From the NCBI GenBank assembly GCA_964501905.1, contig CAZCTW010000012.1:12755-76754 (forward strand): a DNA stretch of 64,000 nt, read 5' to 3'. Below the pieces are notes generated by a model, which had not been told where the DNA came from, did no database searches, and saw only the letters and a program-made list of their open reading frames with translations. The translations under genes and the position numbers were made by a program. The number at the start of each line of letters is the position of its first letter. Position 1 is the stretch's first letter. Below, piece after piece: positions 1-8,462 of the stretch. Source of the DNA: B69-G16 sp964501905. Lineage in GTDB: Archaea > Thermoproteota > Thermoprotei > Thermofilales > B69-G16.

Positions 1-764
1 TTCCTCTCAGTTTTAAGCGAAAACTCGGGGAGCCTAACCCCCACGTTAGTTTCTAAGCTTTTGATAGCAAGTAGGCTCGATAACTTATCAACATCTACTT
101 CTCCGTTCAGAGTGTAGATGCATTGGTCCAGCATTTGCCTCGTTACTGGCACGACGTTCGAGACTATTACTCTCCCAACTCCATGCCGTTCCGCTAAGTC
201 TATTAAAGGAATTAGTTCGTTCAAGTTGTTCCGCATTAGCGTAAACGCGAACTCGAGTATAGGATACGTTTTACCCAACTCCTTCTTTGCCATATAGAGG
301 GATTTTAGAGATTGCATTAGCTTACTGAAACTACCCCTCCTAATACCGCTGTACGCCTCTGGGCTTGCGGCGTCTACGGAGACAGCTATCCTGTCGATTC
401 CCAAGCTCATGAGCTTTCTCGCCGTATCCTCGTCTAAGAGCAAACCGTTCGTGTTCACTCCCAGTTTTAAACCTCTCTCTTTAACCATTTCGGCGAACTC
501 GAGGAATTTAGGGTGGATCAACGGCTCGCCCCAACCCGCAAACCATATAAACTCTACCCCGGCTTCAACCGCGTCTTCCAATACTTTAACAAAAAGCTTT
601 TCGCTCATATCTCCCATCTTCTCGCTCATAGAGTTCCTATAGCACATTATACAGTTTAAGTTGCAGCGGGTAGTCAATTCTAGGAAGAGTATCTTGAGGT
701 TTTTCCTAGGTTTTGCTAAAACGTATCCTTCGTCGAAACACTCTAAGCATTTTACTTCTTCCAT
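1..764 (-). CDS. Radical SAM protein, probable tungsten-enzyme (AOR) maturase, cut by window edge
   Basis: I translated this frame directly from the minus strand; it is open from an ATG at 764 to the window edge (254 codons, C-terminus missing). Residues 33-40 carry the radical SAM cluster motif CNLNCIMC (C-x3-C-x2-C), followed by a GWGEPL motif and an SVDA strand typical of the SPASM/MoaA-like branch. The N-terminus also has a CLEC pair. It stands divergently from the tungsten aldehyde oxidoreductase gene at 923. A radical SAM protein next to AOR is the classic setting of the tungsten cofactor oxidoreductase radical SAM maturase family. The family assignment rests on sequence look and context; the radical SAM fold itself is clear. 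Confidence 0.8.
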   Translation of the reverse strand, partial: MEEVKCLECFDEGYVLAKPRKNLKILFLELTTRCNLNCIMCYRNSMSEKMGDMSEKLFVKVLEDAVEAGVEFIWFAGWGEPLIHPKFLEFAEMVKERGLKLGVNTNGLLLDEDTARKLMSLGIDRIAVSVDAASPEAYSGIRRGSFSKLMQSLKSLYMAKKELGKTYPILEFAFTLMRNNLNELIPLIDLAERHGVGRVIVSNVVPVTRQMLDQCIYTLNGEVDVDKLSSLLAIKSLETNVGVRLPEFSLKTER

Positions 765-882
765 CCAGATCCCTGTAGCATATTTTTCTTATCTTTTACA
801 TAAATTTTGTCTAAGTCTTAACTTAAAGAAAGTTGCCATCCTTTTTGTTTCCGATATGTACAATTGGTAATATCGTAAAAGA

Positions 883-918
883 TTTATAATTTTAACGCGA
901 TATATTTATGAAGGTGAT
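883..918 (+). promoter_or_regulatory. Promoter and SD of the AOR gene
   Basis: An A/T box (tttataatttt, 883-893) is followed by GGTGAT at 913-918. The GGTGAT lies 4 nt before an in-frame TTG at 923, the same spacing seen for other genes here (24298, 34972). An ATG at 908 could serve a leaderless transcript, but the SD argues for TTG 923. Confidence 0.5.
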
Positions 919-922
919 TTCT

Positions 923-2779
923 TTGCCCGGCGGCTTTATGGGCAAAATACTTAGAGTAAATCTAACCGACCATAAACTAACCGATGAAACCCTTTCCGAG
1001 AAAATTCTAAGAAAATGGCTCGGCGGGAGAGGGCTTGGAGTATATTTAGCCCTAAAAGAAATCGATCCTAAAGTAGACCCGTTAAGCCCTGAAAACAAGC
1101 TCATAATACTAACCGGACCTCTAACCGGCACCGCCGCCCCCGAGAGCGGGAGATGGTGCTCGGTAACTAAAGCCCCGCTGACTGGTACTATACACGACTC
1201 TCAGTCCGGCGGCAAGTGGGGCCCTGAGCTCAAGTTCGCCGGCTACGACGCTATCATAATAGAGGGAGCTAGTGAAGAGCCTGTATACCTGTGGATACAC
1301 GATGGCAAAGCCGAGCTAAGAGATGCTAAGCATCTCTGGGGCAAAGACACCCATACCACGACTGACACGCTGATAGAAGAACTGGGAGATAAAAACATCA
1401 AAGTAATGTGCATAGGCCCCGCCGGGGAAAATCTAGTAAAATTCGCCTGCCTCATCAACGATAAGGGAAGAGCCGCGGGTAGAGGTGGACACGGAGCCGT
1501 TATGGGCAGCAAGAAGCTCAAGGCTATAGCGGTAAGAGGCACTATGAAGCCTCCAATAGCGGATGAGGGTAAGTTCAAGGAGGCTGTTAGGGTTAACAGA
1601 GACAAGCTTATGAAGCATCCCGTGACGGGCGAGGCGCTGCCCAAATACGGAACTGCGGTCTTAGTGAATATAATCAATAAACACGGAATATTGCCAACTA
1701 AGAACTTCCAGACAGGCGTACATCCGACCGCCGATAAGTACAGCGGAGAAACCATAGCGGAGAAGATACTGGTCAGGAAAGTGCCCTGTTGGGGCTGTAT
1801 TATAGCGTGTGGCAGGTACTGTAGAGTGCCTAAGGACAGCCCCTATGCGGGAGAGGGCGACGGTCCTGAGTACGAGACCGTTTGGGCTTTCGGAGCCCAG
1901 ACCGGAACCGACGACTTAAACGCGATAACTAAGGCTAACTTCTTATGCAACGAGCTTGGACTAGACACCATCAGCATGGGTCACGTAATAGGCACCTTAA
2001 TGGAGCTCTACGAGAAGGGGAAGATACCGGAGGAGAAGCTGAGAGGGCTAGTGCCATATTGGGGTAATGGAGCCGCCGTAGTTGAGTTGACGTGGAGAAC
2101 CGCCTACAGGTCTGGAATAGGAGATGACTTAGCCGAAGGCGCTAAGAAGCTAGCGGAGAAGTATGGGGCGCCTGAGGTAGCTATGGTAGTTAGAGGACAG
2201 GAGCTACCGGCTTACGACCCGAGAGGAGTTCAGGGACATGGGCTAGGCTACGCTACCTCTAACAGAGGAGGATGCCACCTGAGAGCCTACATGATCGCCC
2301 CGGAGGTTCTGGGAGTACCACAGCTAGTCGACAGATTTGAGACTAAAGGCAAAGCCGAGCTGGTCAAAATCTTCCAAGACGGCTTCGCCGTAGTAGACAG
2401 CCTCGTCTTGTGCAAGTTTAACACCTTCGCTACCTGGGTTGAGGATTGGGTTGGCCTAGTCGCCGGGGCCACTGGTTGGGATGTGACAGTAGACGAGCTC
2501 AATAAGATAGGAGAGAGGATATATAACGCTGAGAGAGTATTCAACATACTAGCTTTCGGAGATGGAAGAGAATACGATACGCTACCAGCTAGACTATTAA
2601 AGGAGCCCATGCCCGAAGGACCTGCCAAGGGCCACGTAGTAAGACTAGGTGAAATGCTCGACGAGTACTACAAGCTACGCGGTTGGAAAGACGGTAGGCC
2701 TACAAGAGCCAAGCTAGAGGAGCTCGAGCTTAAAGACTTGGCCGATAGGTTAGAGGAAGCCGGGCTTTTGCCTGAGTAA
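923..2779 (+). CDS. aor: Tungsten-containing aldehyde:ferredoxin oxidoreductase
   Basis: Oxidises aldehydes to carboxylic acids with ferredoxin as acceptor, using a W-bispyranopterin and one [4Fe-4S] cluster, in the cytoplasm. The 618-aa product (from TTG 923) matches AOR end to end: N-terminal GKILRVNL, GPLTGT, SGGKWGPELKFAGYDA, IGPAGENLVKFA, AAGRGG and GLGYATSNRGGCH. Cluster ligands are CWGCIIAC at about residues 289-296 and a distal Cys near 497, nearly the spacing of Pyrococcus AOR (288, 291, 295, 494). The start at TTG 923 gives MPGGFMGK, the usual N-terminus; ATG 908 would add five residues. A MoaD-like gene follows after 39 bp and a radical SAM maturase is divergent, so this is a compact tungsten module. 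Confidence 0.95.
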   Translation: MPGGFMGKILRVNLTDHKLTDETLSEKILRKWLGGRGLGVYLALKEIDPKVDPLSPENKLIILTGPLTGTAAPESGRWCSVTKAPLTGTIHDSQSGGKWGPELKFAGYDAIIIEGASEEPVYLWIHDGKAELRDAKHLWGKDTHTTTDTLIEELGDKNIKVMCIGPAGENLVKFACLINDKGRAAGRGGHGAVMGSKKLKAIAVRGTMKPPIADEGKFKEAVRVNRDKLMKHPVTGEALPKYGTAVLVNIINKHGILPTKNFQTGVHPTADKYSGETIAEKILVRKVPCWGCIIACGRYCRVPKDSPYAGEGDGPEYETVWAFGAQTGTDDLNAITKANFLCNELGLDTISMGHVIGTLMELYEKGKIPEEKLRGLVPYWGNGAAVVELTWRTAYRSGIGDDLAEGAKKLAEKYGAPEVAMVVRGQELPAYDPRGVQGHGLGYATSNRGGCHLRAYMIAPEVLGVPQLVDRFETKGKAELVKIFQDGFAVVDSLVLCKFNTFATWVEDWVGLVAGATGWDVTVDELNKIGERIYNAERVFNILAFGDGREYDTLPARLLKEPMPEGPAKGHVVRLGEMLDEYYKLRGWKDGRPTRAKLEELELKDLADRLEEAGLLPE

Positions 2780-2818
2780 AAACCTTATTATTTTTTATTA
2801 TTTTGATACTATTTTGGT

Positions 2819-3085
2819 ATGAGGGTCAGAGTAGAGTTTTTCGCAACTTTAAGAGAGAAATTCGGCAAAGAAAAAGTAGTCGAGCTAGGTAAGGGAAATG
2901 CTACTCTTAGAGATGTTTTAGCTAGAATTGGTGGTTTATTAGATGAGGTGTCAGAGGGGGACGAGATTAAACCTATGTACAAGATTTTAGTTAACGGGTT
3001 GAATGTCGAGTTTTTAGAAAAGCTAGAGACTAAGGTTAAAAACGGCGATGAAATTTCTATATTTCCGCCAGCCGGCGGAGGCTAG
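2819..3085 (+). CDS. moaD: MoaD/ThiS-family sulfur carrier, molybdopterin synthase small subunit
   Basis: An 88-aa ubiquitin-fold sulfur carrier. The opening VRVEFFATLREKFGK and the terminal FPPAGGG, ending in Gly-Gly, are diagnostic; the C-terminal glycine would be adenylated and thiocarboxylated to deliver sulfur for the pterin dithiolene. It sits 39 bp behind the AOR gene on the same strand, so it probably serves pyranopterin synthesis for that tungsten enzyme. Its stop overlaps the 3' end of the convergent gene at 3082. A ThiS or TtuB-like role cannot be excluded from sequence alone. Confidence 0.85.
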   Translation: MRVRVEFFATLREKFGKEKVVELGKGNATLRDVLARIGGLLDEVSEGDEIKPMYKILVNGLNVEFLEKLETKVKNGDEISIFPPAGGG

Positions 3086-3807
3086 GGGCCTGCTGGCTTC
3101 ACTACTCTAGCCATCCTTCTACGGCGCCAAACCGAGTACTCGTAGAGGGCTATAAAGGATACGGCTATCACCGCTACCGCTATGATTACGGCGAATAGGA
3201 ATTCTTTAAAGCTCATGGTAAGCTTGGGCGATACCTCTAGGAATACGGGCAGGGATACCATTGTTTCGGCAATTTCTCCTCCTGGCACCGTGGCCGTTGT
3301 CGAGCTACATGTGTCGCCGAGGCAAACTTTAACTTCGTAGCTATTTTCTGGGAGCAAGAACTCTGCTACCCCATCTTCTCCCGTGCTTCCGCTTAATGGA
3401 GTACCTTCGATATAAACAGTTGCTCCGGCTAAACCTTGTCCTCTTTCGCCAACAACTTTAACGCGTAGTAGCCCTATTTTATCCACTATTACCATGTTGT
3501 TTAAGAGGGAAGCCTCGTACCATTCCGTATCTAGCTGCATACCCTTCCAAGAGACTACCTTTACGTACAGTATGCCTTTAGGGATATCCTCAGCTAACAC
3601 TTTGCCGTTTCCATCGCTTGTAGTTGAGATTATGCTGCCATCCAGTTTTTTAACCTGTACTTGCGCGTTATCAAGGAATCCTCCAAATGGAGTCGCGAGG
3701 ACTATTTCAACGTCGTAGACATCAGTGGTTATGATCAACGGCTGAGCAATAACCAATTCAACTAAGAGTATTAGCGTAAAGACTAACATCTGAGTTTTCA
3801 TCGTCAT
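3082..3807 (-). CDS. Membrane-anchored extracellular protein with carboxypeptidase-regulatory-like beta domains
   Basis: A 241-aa protein with an N-terminal signal segment (about residues 4-21), two beta-sandwich repeats of the carboxypeptidase regulatory/CnaB style (pattern LxNAxVxVxxxDGxxxxTxxxGxG near 35-70, and GxGLAGATVYIEG with GEDGVAEF near 120-150), and one transmembrane helix near 205-227 followed by an Arg-rich cytoplasmic tail. The bulk should face outward. Such domains act as structural or sugar-binding spacers; no catalytic motif is visible. It converges with the MoaD gene and overlaps it by 4 nt. Confidence 0.7.
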   Translation of the reverse strand: MTMKTQMLVFTLILLVELVIAQPLIITTDVYDVEIVLATPFGGFLDNAQVQVKKLDGSIISTTSDGNGKVLAEDIPKGILYVKVVSWKGMQLDTEWYEASLLNNMVIVDKIGLLRVKVVGERGQGLAGATVYIEGTPLSGSTGEDGVAEFLLPENSYEVKVCLGDTCSSTTATVPGGEIAETMVSLPVFLEVSPKLTMSFKEFLFAVIIAVAVIAVSFIALYEYSVWRRRRMARVVKPAGP

Positions 3808-4075
3808 AGTTTTTGCAAAACACCTAGATAAGGGTTTAGGAGGCTTGTTTCCGTATTTAAAACTCTAGAGCTTCATGATTCCTATGTAAGCGTTTTCCGG
3901 CAGTGGAAAGTATTTTCCAGCGGTATTTTCAAGAAAATCCCTTAAATTAGTATCTTAGGATATTTTAAGCTCGTGAGAAAATGAGGCATAAAGTGAACAG
4001 AGGAAAAAGGCGCCACGGAAGGAAAATATTACCTTAAGAAAAATCAAAAAGATAAAGTCTTGGTGATGTGTTTCC

Positions 4076-4387
4076 ATGAAAACACTTCTAGCTGTTAGGA
4101 TTACCGTCGTAATGCTTTTACTTCTCCTAGGCTCTCTCAGTATTAACTGGGGCTATGCTGTTTACGGCCCCCGCGGATCTGGAGAGTCAACCATAATACT
4201 CAGTTTGAAAAACACGACTGGAAGACGCTCCACTCTCTCTTCATTCGGCGCAACTGGAGTGGCGATAATTCACATATACATAAATTGGCGAGCCTTAATC
4301 TACTATCTAAAAAATAGCTGGAAGCAATACCGTCTCAAGTACCTCATAAAAAGAAGAGAAGTGAGTGGTCCCCGCGGCCGGATTTGA
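4076..4387 (+). CDS. Doubtful small exported protein overlapping a tRNA
   Basis: A 103-codon frame with an SD-like GGTGAT 8 nt before the ATG and a hydrophobic N-terminal segment (about residues 8-28) like a signal peptide. The last seven codons run into the antisense of the tRNA-Tyr gene, and the middle shows no recognisable domain. It may be a truncated gene whose original 3' end was lost, or a chance frame. I recognise no family. Confidence 0.25.
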   Translation: MKTLLAVRITVVMLLLLLGSLSINWGYAVYGPRGSGESTIILSLKNTTGRRSTLSSFGATGVAIIHIYINWRALIYYLKNSWKQYRLKYLIKRREVSGPRGRI

Positions 4388-4500
4388 ACCGGCGACCCCC
4401 CGGTAACCGCCCGGCTGGCACGGCTTCATTCTGCCCTTAGGGCTGTCACCGTGCGGCACGCGGCCTACAGCCGGGTGCTCTTCCGCTGAGCTACGCGGGG
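4366..4500 (-). tRNA. tRNA-Tyr (GTA) with 60-nt canonical intron
   Basis: Read on the minus strand: acceptor CCCCGCG pairs perfectly with CGCGGGG, including the C1-G72 pair expected of archaeal tRNA-Tyr. The D arm is GCTC/GAGC, the anticodon stem CCCGG/CCGGG, the anticodon GTA, the T arm GCCGG-TTCAAAT-CCGGC, the discriminator A, and CCA is encoded. A 60-nt intron occupies 4405-4464, between positions 37 and 38, and must be removed to give the 5-nt variable loop GGGTC. Confidence 0.93.
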
Positions 4501-4656
4501 GCTCATTAGATTTATTTTTGTCCATGATTATAAATTTTTTGGGTTTAAATAGGGTGTTATCGACTTCTTATAAAGTCTTACTGAAGTTTTTCCGCTTTAC
4601 AGACCTTCTCATGCTCTATTGACAAGCCGTTAATGTGTAAACAAACTGCCGGTTTG

Positions 4657-5408
4657 CTAAACGCTTAAGCTCTCTCCTATAATTTCCTCCACTCTACTAT
4701 AGACTTCTCTTTTTACTTTTTCAGGGCTTCTACTCGCGTCTACGATTATAAAGCGCTCTTTCTCCCTTTCGGCTATTTCTAGGAATTTCCTCCTGACCTT
4801 CTCGAGAAACTCTACGTTTTGGTACTTGGTTAAGACTTCTCTCCCCTTTATCCTCTCGAGGGCTTCCTTGGCAGAGAAGTCTAAGAGTATGACTTTATCG
4901 GGCACTTTTATAGACCTGTTTATAGCCCATATGAAATCCTCGGAGACTCCCATGGAGCCTTGGTATGCTAGACTGGCGTAGACAGAACGCTCGCTTAAAA
5001 CGATTTTCCCCTCTCTAAAGCCGGAAGGACTACCTCTTTCTGAAGTATAATCCTGTCAGCGGCGAATACGTAGACTTCAGCGTATGGATCTATCTCGTGT
5101 TTATAAAGGAAGTCCTTTACAGCTTTAAGCCAAGGTTCCTTAACTACGATGACTTCAAAGCCCTCCCTCCTTAAATCCTCCGACACGGAGCGCAGATAGT
5201 AGGATTTACCGCTCCCATCTATCCCCTCAAAAGCTATATAGGCGCCTTTTTTAACGGGTATCTTCCTCTCCGGCAAAACCAGTTTCTCCCTCCTCATCTC
5301 TAGCAAAGACCCGCATAAAGGACAATAGTACTCTATAATGGCGGTCCCGTCGAAAGCCGGTGTCACCACTTTTCTAGCTTCTACCTCTCTTATACGAGGA
5401 CAAAACAT
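4657..5408 (-). CDS. tmk: Thymidylate kinase with N-terminal Cys-rich extension; needs a -1 frameshift
   Basis: Phosphorylates dTMP to dTDP. From ATG 5408 the first frame reads a 55-residue extension with CPxI and CPLCG (possible zinc ribbon), then the P-loop FEGIDGSGKS and ends at TAA 4995. A second frame, joined by one -1 shift near 5004-5010, supplies SERSVYASLAYQG (the DR(Y)xxSSxAYQ-type motif) and the C-terminal lid region; together they make about 250 aa, a normal kinase plus the extension. The shift point is the heptamer G_GGA_AAA, a classic -1 slippery sequence, and slipping there restores ERGKIVLSERS exactly. The gene is normally essential, so either recoding, an assembly error or a real mutation with a paralogue elsewhere is implied. 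A second in-frame TTG lies one codon upstream of the ATG. Confidence 0.8.
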
Positions 5409-5467
5409 CAAATTATAAATTCTGAGATCTCGTTAAATTTATTACCTAGTGAGAGGTTTTTCATAGG

Positions 5468-5570
5468 GGGCCGGTAGCTCAGCACGGTAGAGCGCCCGGC
5501 TCTTAACCGGGTGGACTGCCGAGCATATGCTCGGCGGGCTCAATCGCGGGTTCGAATCCCGCCCGGCCCG
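5468..5570 (+). tRNA. tRNA-Lys (CTT) with non-canonical intron in the variable loop
   Basis: Acceptor GGGCCGG pairs with CCGGCCC; D arm GCTC/GAGC; anticodon arm CCCGG-CTCTTAA-CCGGG gives anticodon CTT; T arm GCGGG-TTCGAAT-CCCGC; discriminator G; no CCA encoded. Between the anticodon stem and the T stem there are 34 nt (5512-5545) instead of about 5. They contain the perfect hairpin GCCGAGC-ATAT-GCTCGGC, so an intron of about 29 nt sits in the variable loop. Exact splice sites are not fixed here. Confidence 0.9.
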
Positions 5571-5576
5571 TCCTAG

Positions 5577-6878
5577 TTATAGCGATTTAATTAAATCTTC
5601 CAGCGTACTTACCAGCTCAGCTCTGGGAACTACTATTCTCTTTTTATCCTTTTTCGAATATATGGTGGCTGTTTTCTCTTTTAGTTCTTTTTCGCCCAGG
5701 TATATTAGGACCGGTATGTCTAGTTTTTGGGCGTATTTTCTCTGTTTATCCTGTTTGTGCCTAGAGAGGTCTAGCGAGACTTTGAAGCCGTGGCTTCTTA
5801 GTTCTCCGGCTAGCTTCCAAGCTTCTTTTCTAGCCTCATCCGTAAGTGATACTATGTAAATCTGGGTTACTGTTTTTTTATCTAACTTGAATAAGCCGAG
5901 CTCTATACCCGCGTCTATCAGCCTTTCTATGCCTATAGAAGTCCCCGTAGCTGGTATTTTTCTGCCTATGAACATACCTATAAGCTCATCGTACCTACCT
6001 CCCCCGGTTAAACTCCCAATTCTGGGTTTGCTGACTACAGTTTCAAATATGGGGCCCGTATAGTACTCTAAGCCTCTAACCATGCTTAAATCTAGGGATA
6101 TCTTATCCAAGTCGTTGACTAGCTCAAACATCTCCCGTAGGTGTTTTACAGCGATTTTCACGGATTCGTTAGCACCATACCTCTCCTCTATTTCCTCTAA
6201 AACTTCGAAGGGATCCCCTCTCAACGAGATTACTTCTTCTATTTTTGAAACGGTATCTTCGGGTAGCTTCTCTCTAAGCTGCTCTAAGACGCCGCTTAAA
6301 CCTATCTTGTCGAGCTTGTCTATAATCACGTAGATAGGATAGGGTTCTTCAATTCCCAAGTACTCTTCGAAAATCCCCCTTAAAATCCTCCTATCATTAA
6401 CTTTTACCATATACTCTTCAAATTTGAAAAGATTCATAACATCTAGAGTTATATTGATTATCTCTGCATCGGCCTCTGGGTAGGAGCTACCGATTATATC
6501 TACGTCGCACTGATAGAACTCTCTATATCTCCCCCTTTGGGGGTCTTCATGCCTCCAAACAGGGCCTATGTGATATCTTTTAAAGGGGAGGGGTATATTC
6601 CCCCTGTTAGCTATAAACCTAGCCAGGGGCACCGTCAAGTCGTATCTTAGAGCGTATTCTCTCCCGCTCCAGGAATCTATAAACCTCCAAACCAGTTTTT
6701 TCTCTGCCTCTTCGCCGTACTTCCCTCTTAAAACATCCCAGTATTCCACAGCAGGTGTGTCTATAGGGTCGTAGCCGTACCTCTGGAATATCTCCTCTAT
6801 CTCCCCGATCACTTTCTTCCTCAATAACATAACTTCAGGTGGGAAATCTCTAAAACCGGCGGGCGGCCTTGCTGAAAT
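5577..6878 (-). CDS. hisS: Histidyl-tRNA synthetase with apparent AUU start codon
   Basis: Charges tRNA-His; class II synthetase of about 433 aa. Motif 2 (FKRYHIGPVWRHEDPQRGR), the histidine motif GLEYYTGPIFE, and the C-terminal anticodon-binding domain are present. The first canonical start (ATG 6830) would cut off the conserved N-terminal RPPAGFRDFPPEV. That segment continues in frame upstream to an ATT at 6876-6878 with a strong SD (GAGGTGA, 6885-6891) 6 nt before it and a TGA stop two codons further up; no ATG, GTG or TTG is available there. I therefore place the start at ATT. The gene converges on tRNA-Lys with only 6 bp between them. Confidence 0.92.
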   Translation of the reverse strand: MSARPPAGFRDFPPEVMLLRKKVIGEIEEIFQRYGYDPIDTPAVEYWDVLRGKYGEEAEKKLVWRFIDSWSGREYALRYDLTVPLARFIANRGNIPLPFKRYHIGPVWRHEDPQRGRYREFYQCDVDIIGSSYPEADAEIINITLDVMNLFKFEEYMVKVNDRRILRGIFEEYLGIEEPYPIYVIIDKLDKIGLSGVLEQLREKLPEDTVSKIEEVISLRGDPFEVLEEIEERYGANESVKIAVKHLREMFELVNDLDKISLDLSMVRGLEYYTGPIFETVVSKPRIGSLTGGGRYDELIGMFIGRKIPATGTSIGIERLIDAGIELGLFKLDKKTVTQIYIVSLTDEARKEAWKLAGELRSHGFKVSLDLSRHKQDKQRKYAQKLDIPVLIYLGEKELKEKTATIYSKKDKKRIVVPRAELVSTLEDLIKSL

Positions 6879-6884
6879 TCCCGC

Positions 6885-6891
6885 TCACCTC
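6885..6891 (-). promoter_or_regulatory. Strong SD that decides the hisS AUU start
   Basis: GAGGTGA on the minus strand ends 6 nt before the ATT at 6878. There is no competing canonical start within reach, and the ATG at 6830 lacks an SD at normal distance. Confidence 0.6.
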
Positions 6892-6959
6892 ACGGTAACA
6901 CCAACCCATAATACCTTATTTAATTTTCCTCGCCACTATAGTTGCTTTTTAAATTGAAG

Positions 6960-7301
6960 GTCAAATTCAGCGCTCTTACAGAAAGTTTCCACGCGAGGTC
7001 TATCCGGGAAGAACTTAGAGAAAATTTGCGTGTGCGGAGAGAAGATACTAGATAGAATCAGAAACGCCGGAGTGGACGCTGAGGATTAGATCTGCTAGTG
7101 GAGACGAAGCACTCCGTGTACGTAGTTGAAGTAAAAGTGAAGACGGAACATAGAGATGTTAGAAGATCCTAAAAAGGCTAAGATTATGGCAAAGTATTGC
7201 CCTTCGAAACGAATAGTGCCGATACTGGCGGGTGCCTAGTCGGAAATGAGATTAAGGTATATGCTGAGAGTGAAGGAGTTAAAGTATACGCGTACTGATT
7301 A
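6960..7301 (+). pseudogene. Decayed PD-(D/E)xK nuclease-like gene (COG5493-like)
   Basis: No frame is open throughout, but joined pieces read REELRENL, then KILDRIRNAGVDAED, then LVETKHSVYVVEVKVKTEHRDV, KKAKIMAKYCPSKRIVPILAGA and VYAESEGVKVYAY. The order, with E-x-K inside VVEVKVK, resembles the archaeal restriction-like proteins often annotated as COG5493/DUF3782. Several stops and frame changes show it is dead. It lies between hisS and a tRNA-Pro gene. Confidence 0.55.
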
Positions 7302-7346
7302 GAATATCGGGGAAAAATTTTAAACCCACTTTTACATCACTATCTG

Positions 7347-7447
7347 GGGGCCGTAGTCTAGCTTGGTAGGATGCCTGGCTCGGGCCCAGGTGAGCGCGGA
7401 GCACCTGCTCCGCGGCCAAATCCCGGGTTCAAATCCCGGCGGCCCCA
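7347..7447 (+). tRNA. tRNA-Pro (CGG) with variable-loop intron
   Basis: Acceptor GGGGCCG pairs with CGGCCCC; anticodon arm CCTGG-CTCGGGC-CCAGG gives CGG; T arm CCGGG-TTCAAAT-CCCGG; discriminator A; no CCA encoded. The stretch 7391-7422 between anticodon and T stems is 32 nt and contains the hairpin CGCGGAGCA-CC-TGCTCCGCG, implying an intron of about 27 nt. The same insert occurs in the tRNA-Pro at 8499. Confidence 0.92.
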
Positions 7448-7505
7448 CTTTTTACCAAAAGCGAAGTTTTTAATAGTAAGTTGTAGCTATAGAATTAGGG
7501 GTTGA

Positions 7506-8462
7506 ATGGTTAGCAAAGCAGTAATCGGGTGTTTCTTAATAACGCTTTTATTGTTTCTTATCGCGACTTCGGTTTCGGCGTCGGACGACGTGAATTTCAC
7601 TCTTTATTGGGCGTTCGATAATCCATCCTACTGTATTAAGGATACGGGAGAGTTAGATGTTGAAATAGAAAATACCGGCGTTGCGACTTTTTACATAACC
7701 TGGGTTGGGGTTCATTTCGAATGGGAGGAGGAAGGCTACTATTTCGCTCTAGATTTCTCGGATAATCCCATAGAAGTCTCCCCAGGCGAAACTGTACCTC
7801 TCGGAACTATAGAGTTTGAAGTTTTCGAAAACGCTGAGTACGGCAAGAACACATACTATCTCTTGGTCGAGTACGCGTACTGGGAGAATGGAAATCTGGT
7901 ATCTGAAGAATGGCGTACCGAAGATTTTATAATCCGCGTAGCGGAACCGCTCACCGTCATCTGGTGGCTTGAGAAAGAGAAAACTTCCTATTTTAAAGGA
8001 GAGAAGATACTATATACCTTGAATATCACGAATAACTGCAATAGGTGTGTGAGGATACTATCGGTGGGAGCTAGGGGGGATTGGCTGCCCGAGGGAACTT
8101 ACTACTGGACTGACTACCCTGAAGCGCCAGTTATAGAGCCGGGCGGCTACCTATTGTTTAGCGATTTAGAGCTACAAGTACCTAAAACAGCTGAAATAAA
8201 ATGGCATAATATAAAAGCTATGGTAGGCTATCAGATAGAAGAGGAAAGGGGGTGGAGCGACGTATTCTACTATGAAGTCCCGGAGTGGTACGCTGTAGAG
8301 GTTTTGGAAAGAAAATTCCCCACGCTAAACCTACGGGAGATAATCGAGATATTAAGCGGAATAGGAGCGGCTATAGGCTTAATAGCCGGCATACTTAAAA
8401 AGATCGTAGGGAAAAGGGAACAAAATCCGCCGCCTCCGCCTCCTAACATTAGACTATCCTAA
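7506..8462 (+). CDS. Membrane-anchored extracellular protein with two Ig-like domains
   Basis: A 318-aa protein: signal peptide (about residues 5-26), two beta-sandwich domains of the type found in CARDB/BACON-like surface proteins (one opening near FTLYWAFDNPSYCIKDTGELDVEIENTG, quoted only in part, and one near TSYFKGEKILYTLNITNN), and a C-terminal transmembrane helix around 283-303 with a polyproline tail (six Pro). It should sit on the outer face of the membrane. No enzyme motif is visible. It lies exactly between two near-identical tRNA-Pro genes and no other gene shares that interval. Confidence 0.65.
   Translation: MVSKAVIGCFLITLLLFLIATSVSASDDVNFTLYWAFDNPSYCIKDTGELDVEIENTGVATFYITWVGVHFEWEEEGYYFALDFSDNPIEVSPGETVPLGTIEFEVFENAEYGKNTYYLLVEYAYWENGNLVSEEWRTEDFIIRVAEPLTVIWWLEKEKTSYFKGEKILYTLNITNNCNRCVRILSVGARGDWLPEGTYYWTDYPEAPVIEPGGYLLFSDLELQVPKTAEIKWHNIKAMVGYQIEEERGWSDVFYYEVPEWYAVEVLERKFPTLNLREIIEILSGIGAAIGLIAGILKKIVGKREQNPPPPPPNIRLS

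Noticed and set aside
1243..1755. Long minus-strand frame inside the AOR gene
   Set aside because: Shadow of a strongly conserved coding gene; composition is Ser/Leu/Pro rich as expected for an antisense frame.
3981..4037. 18-codon basic frame (MRHKVNRGKRRHGRKILP) that recalls a tiny ribosomal protein
   Set aside because: Too short, and not like the known eL41 sequence; no SD of note.
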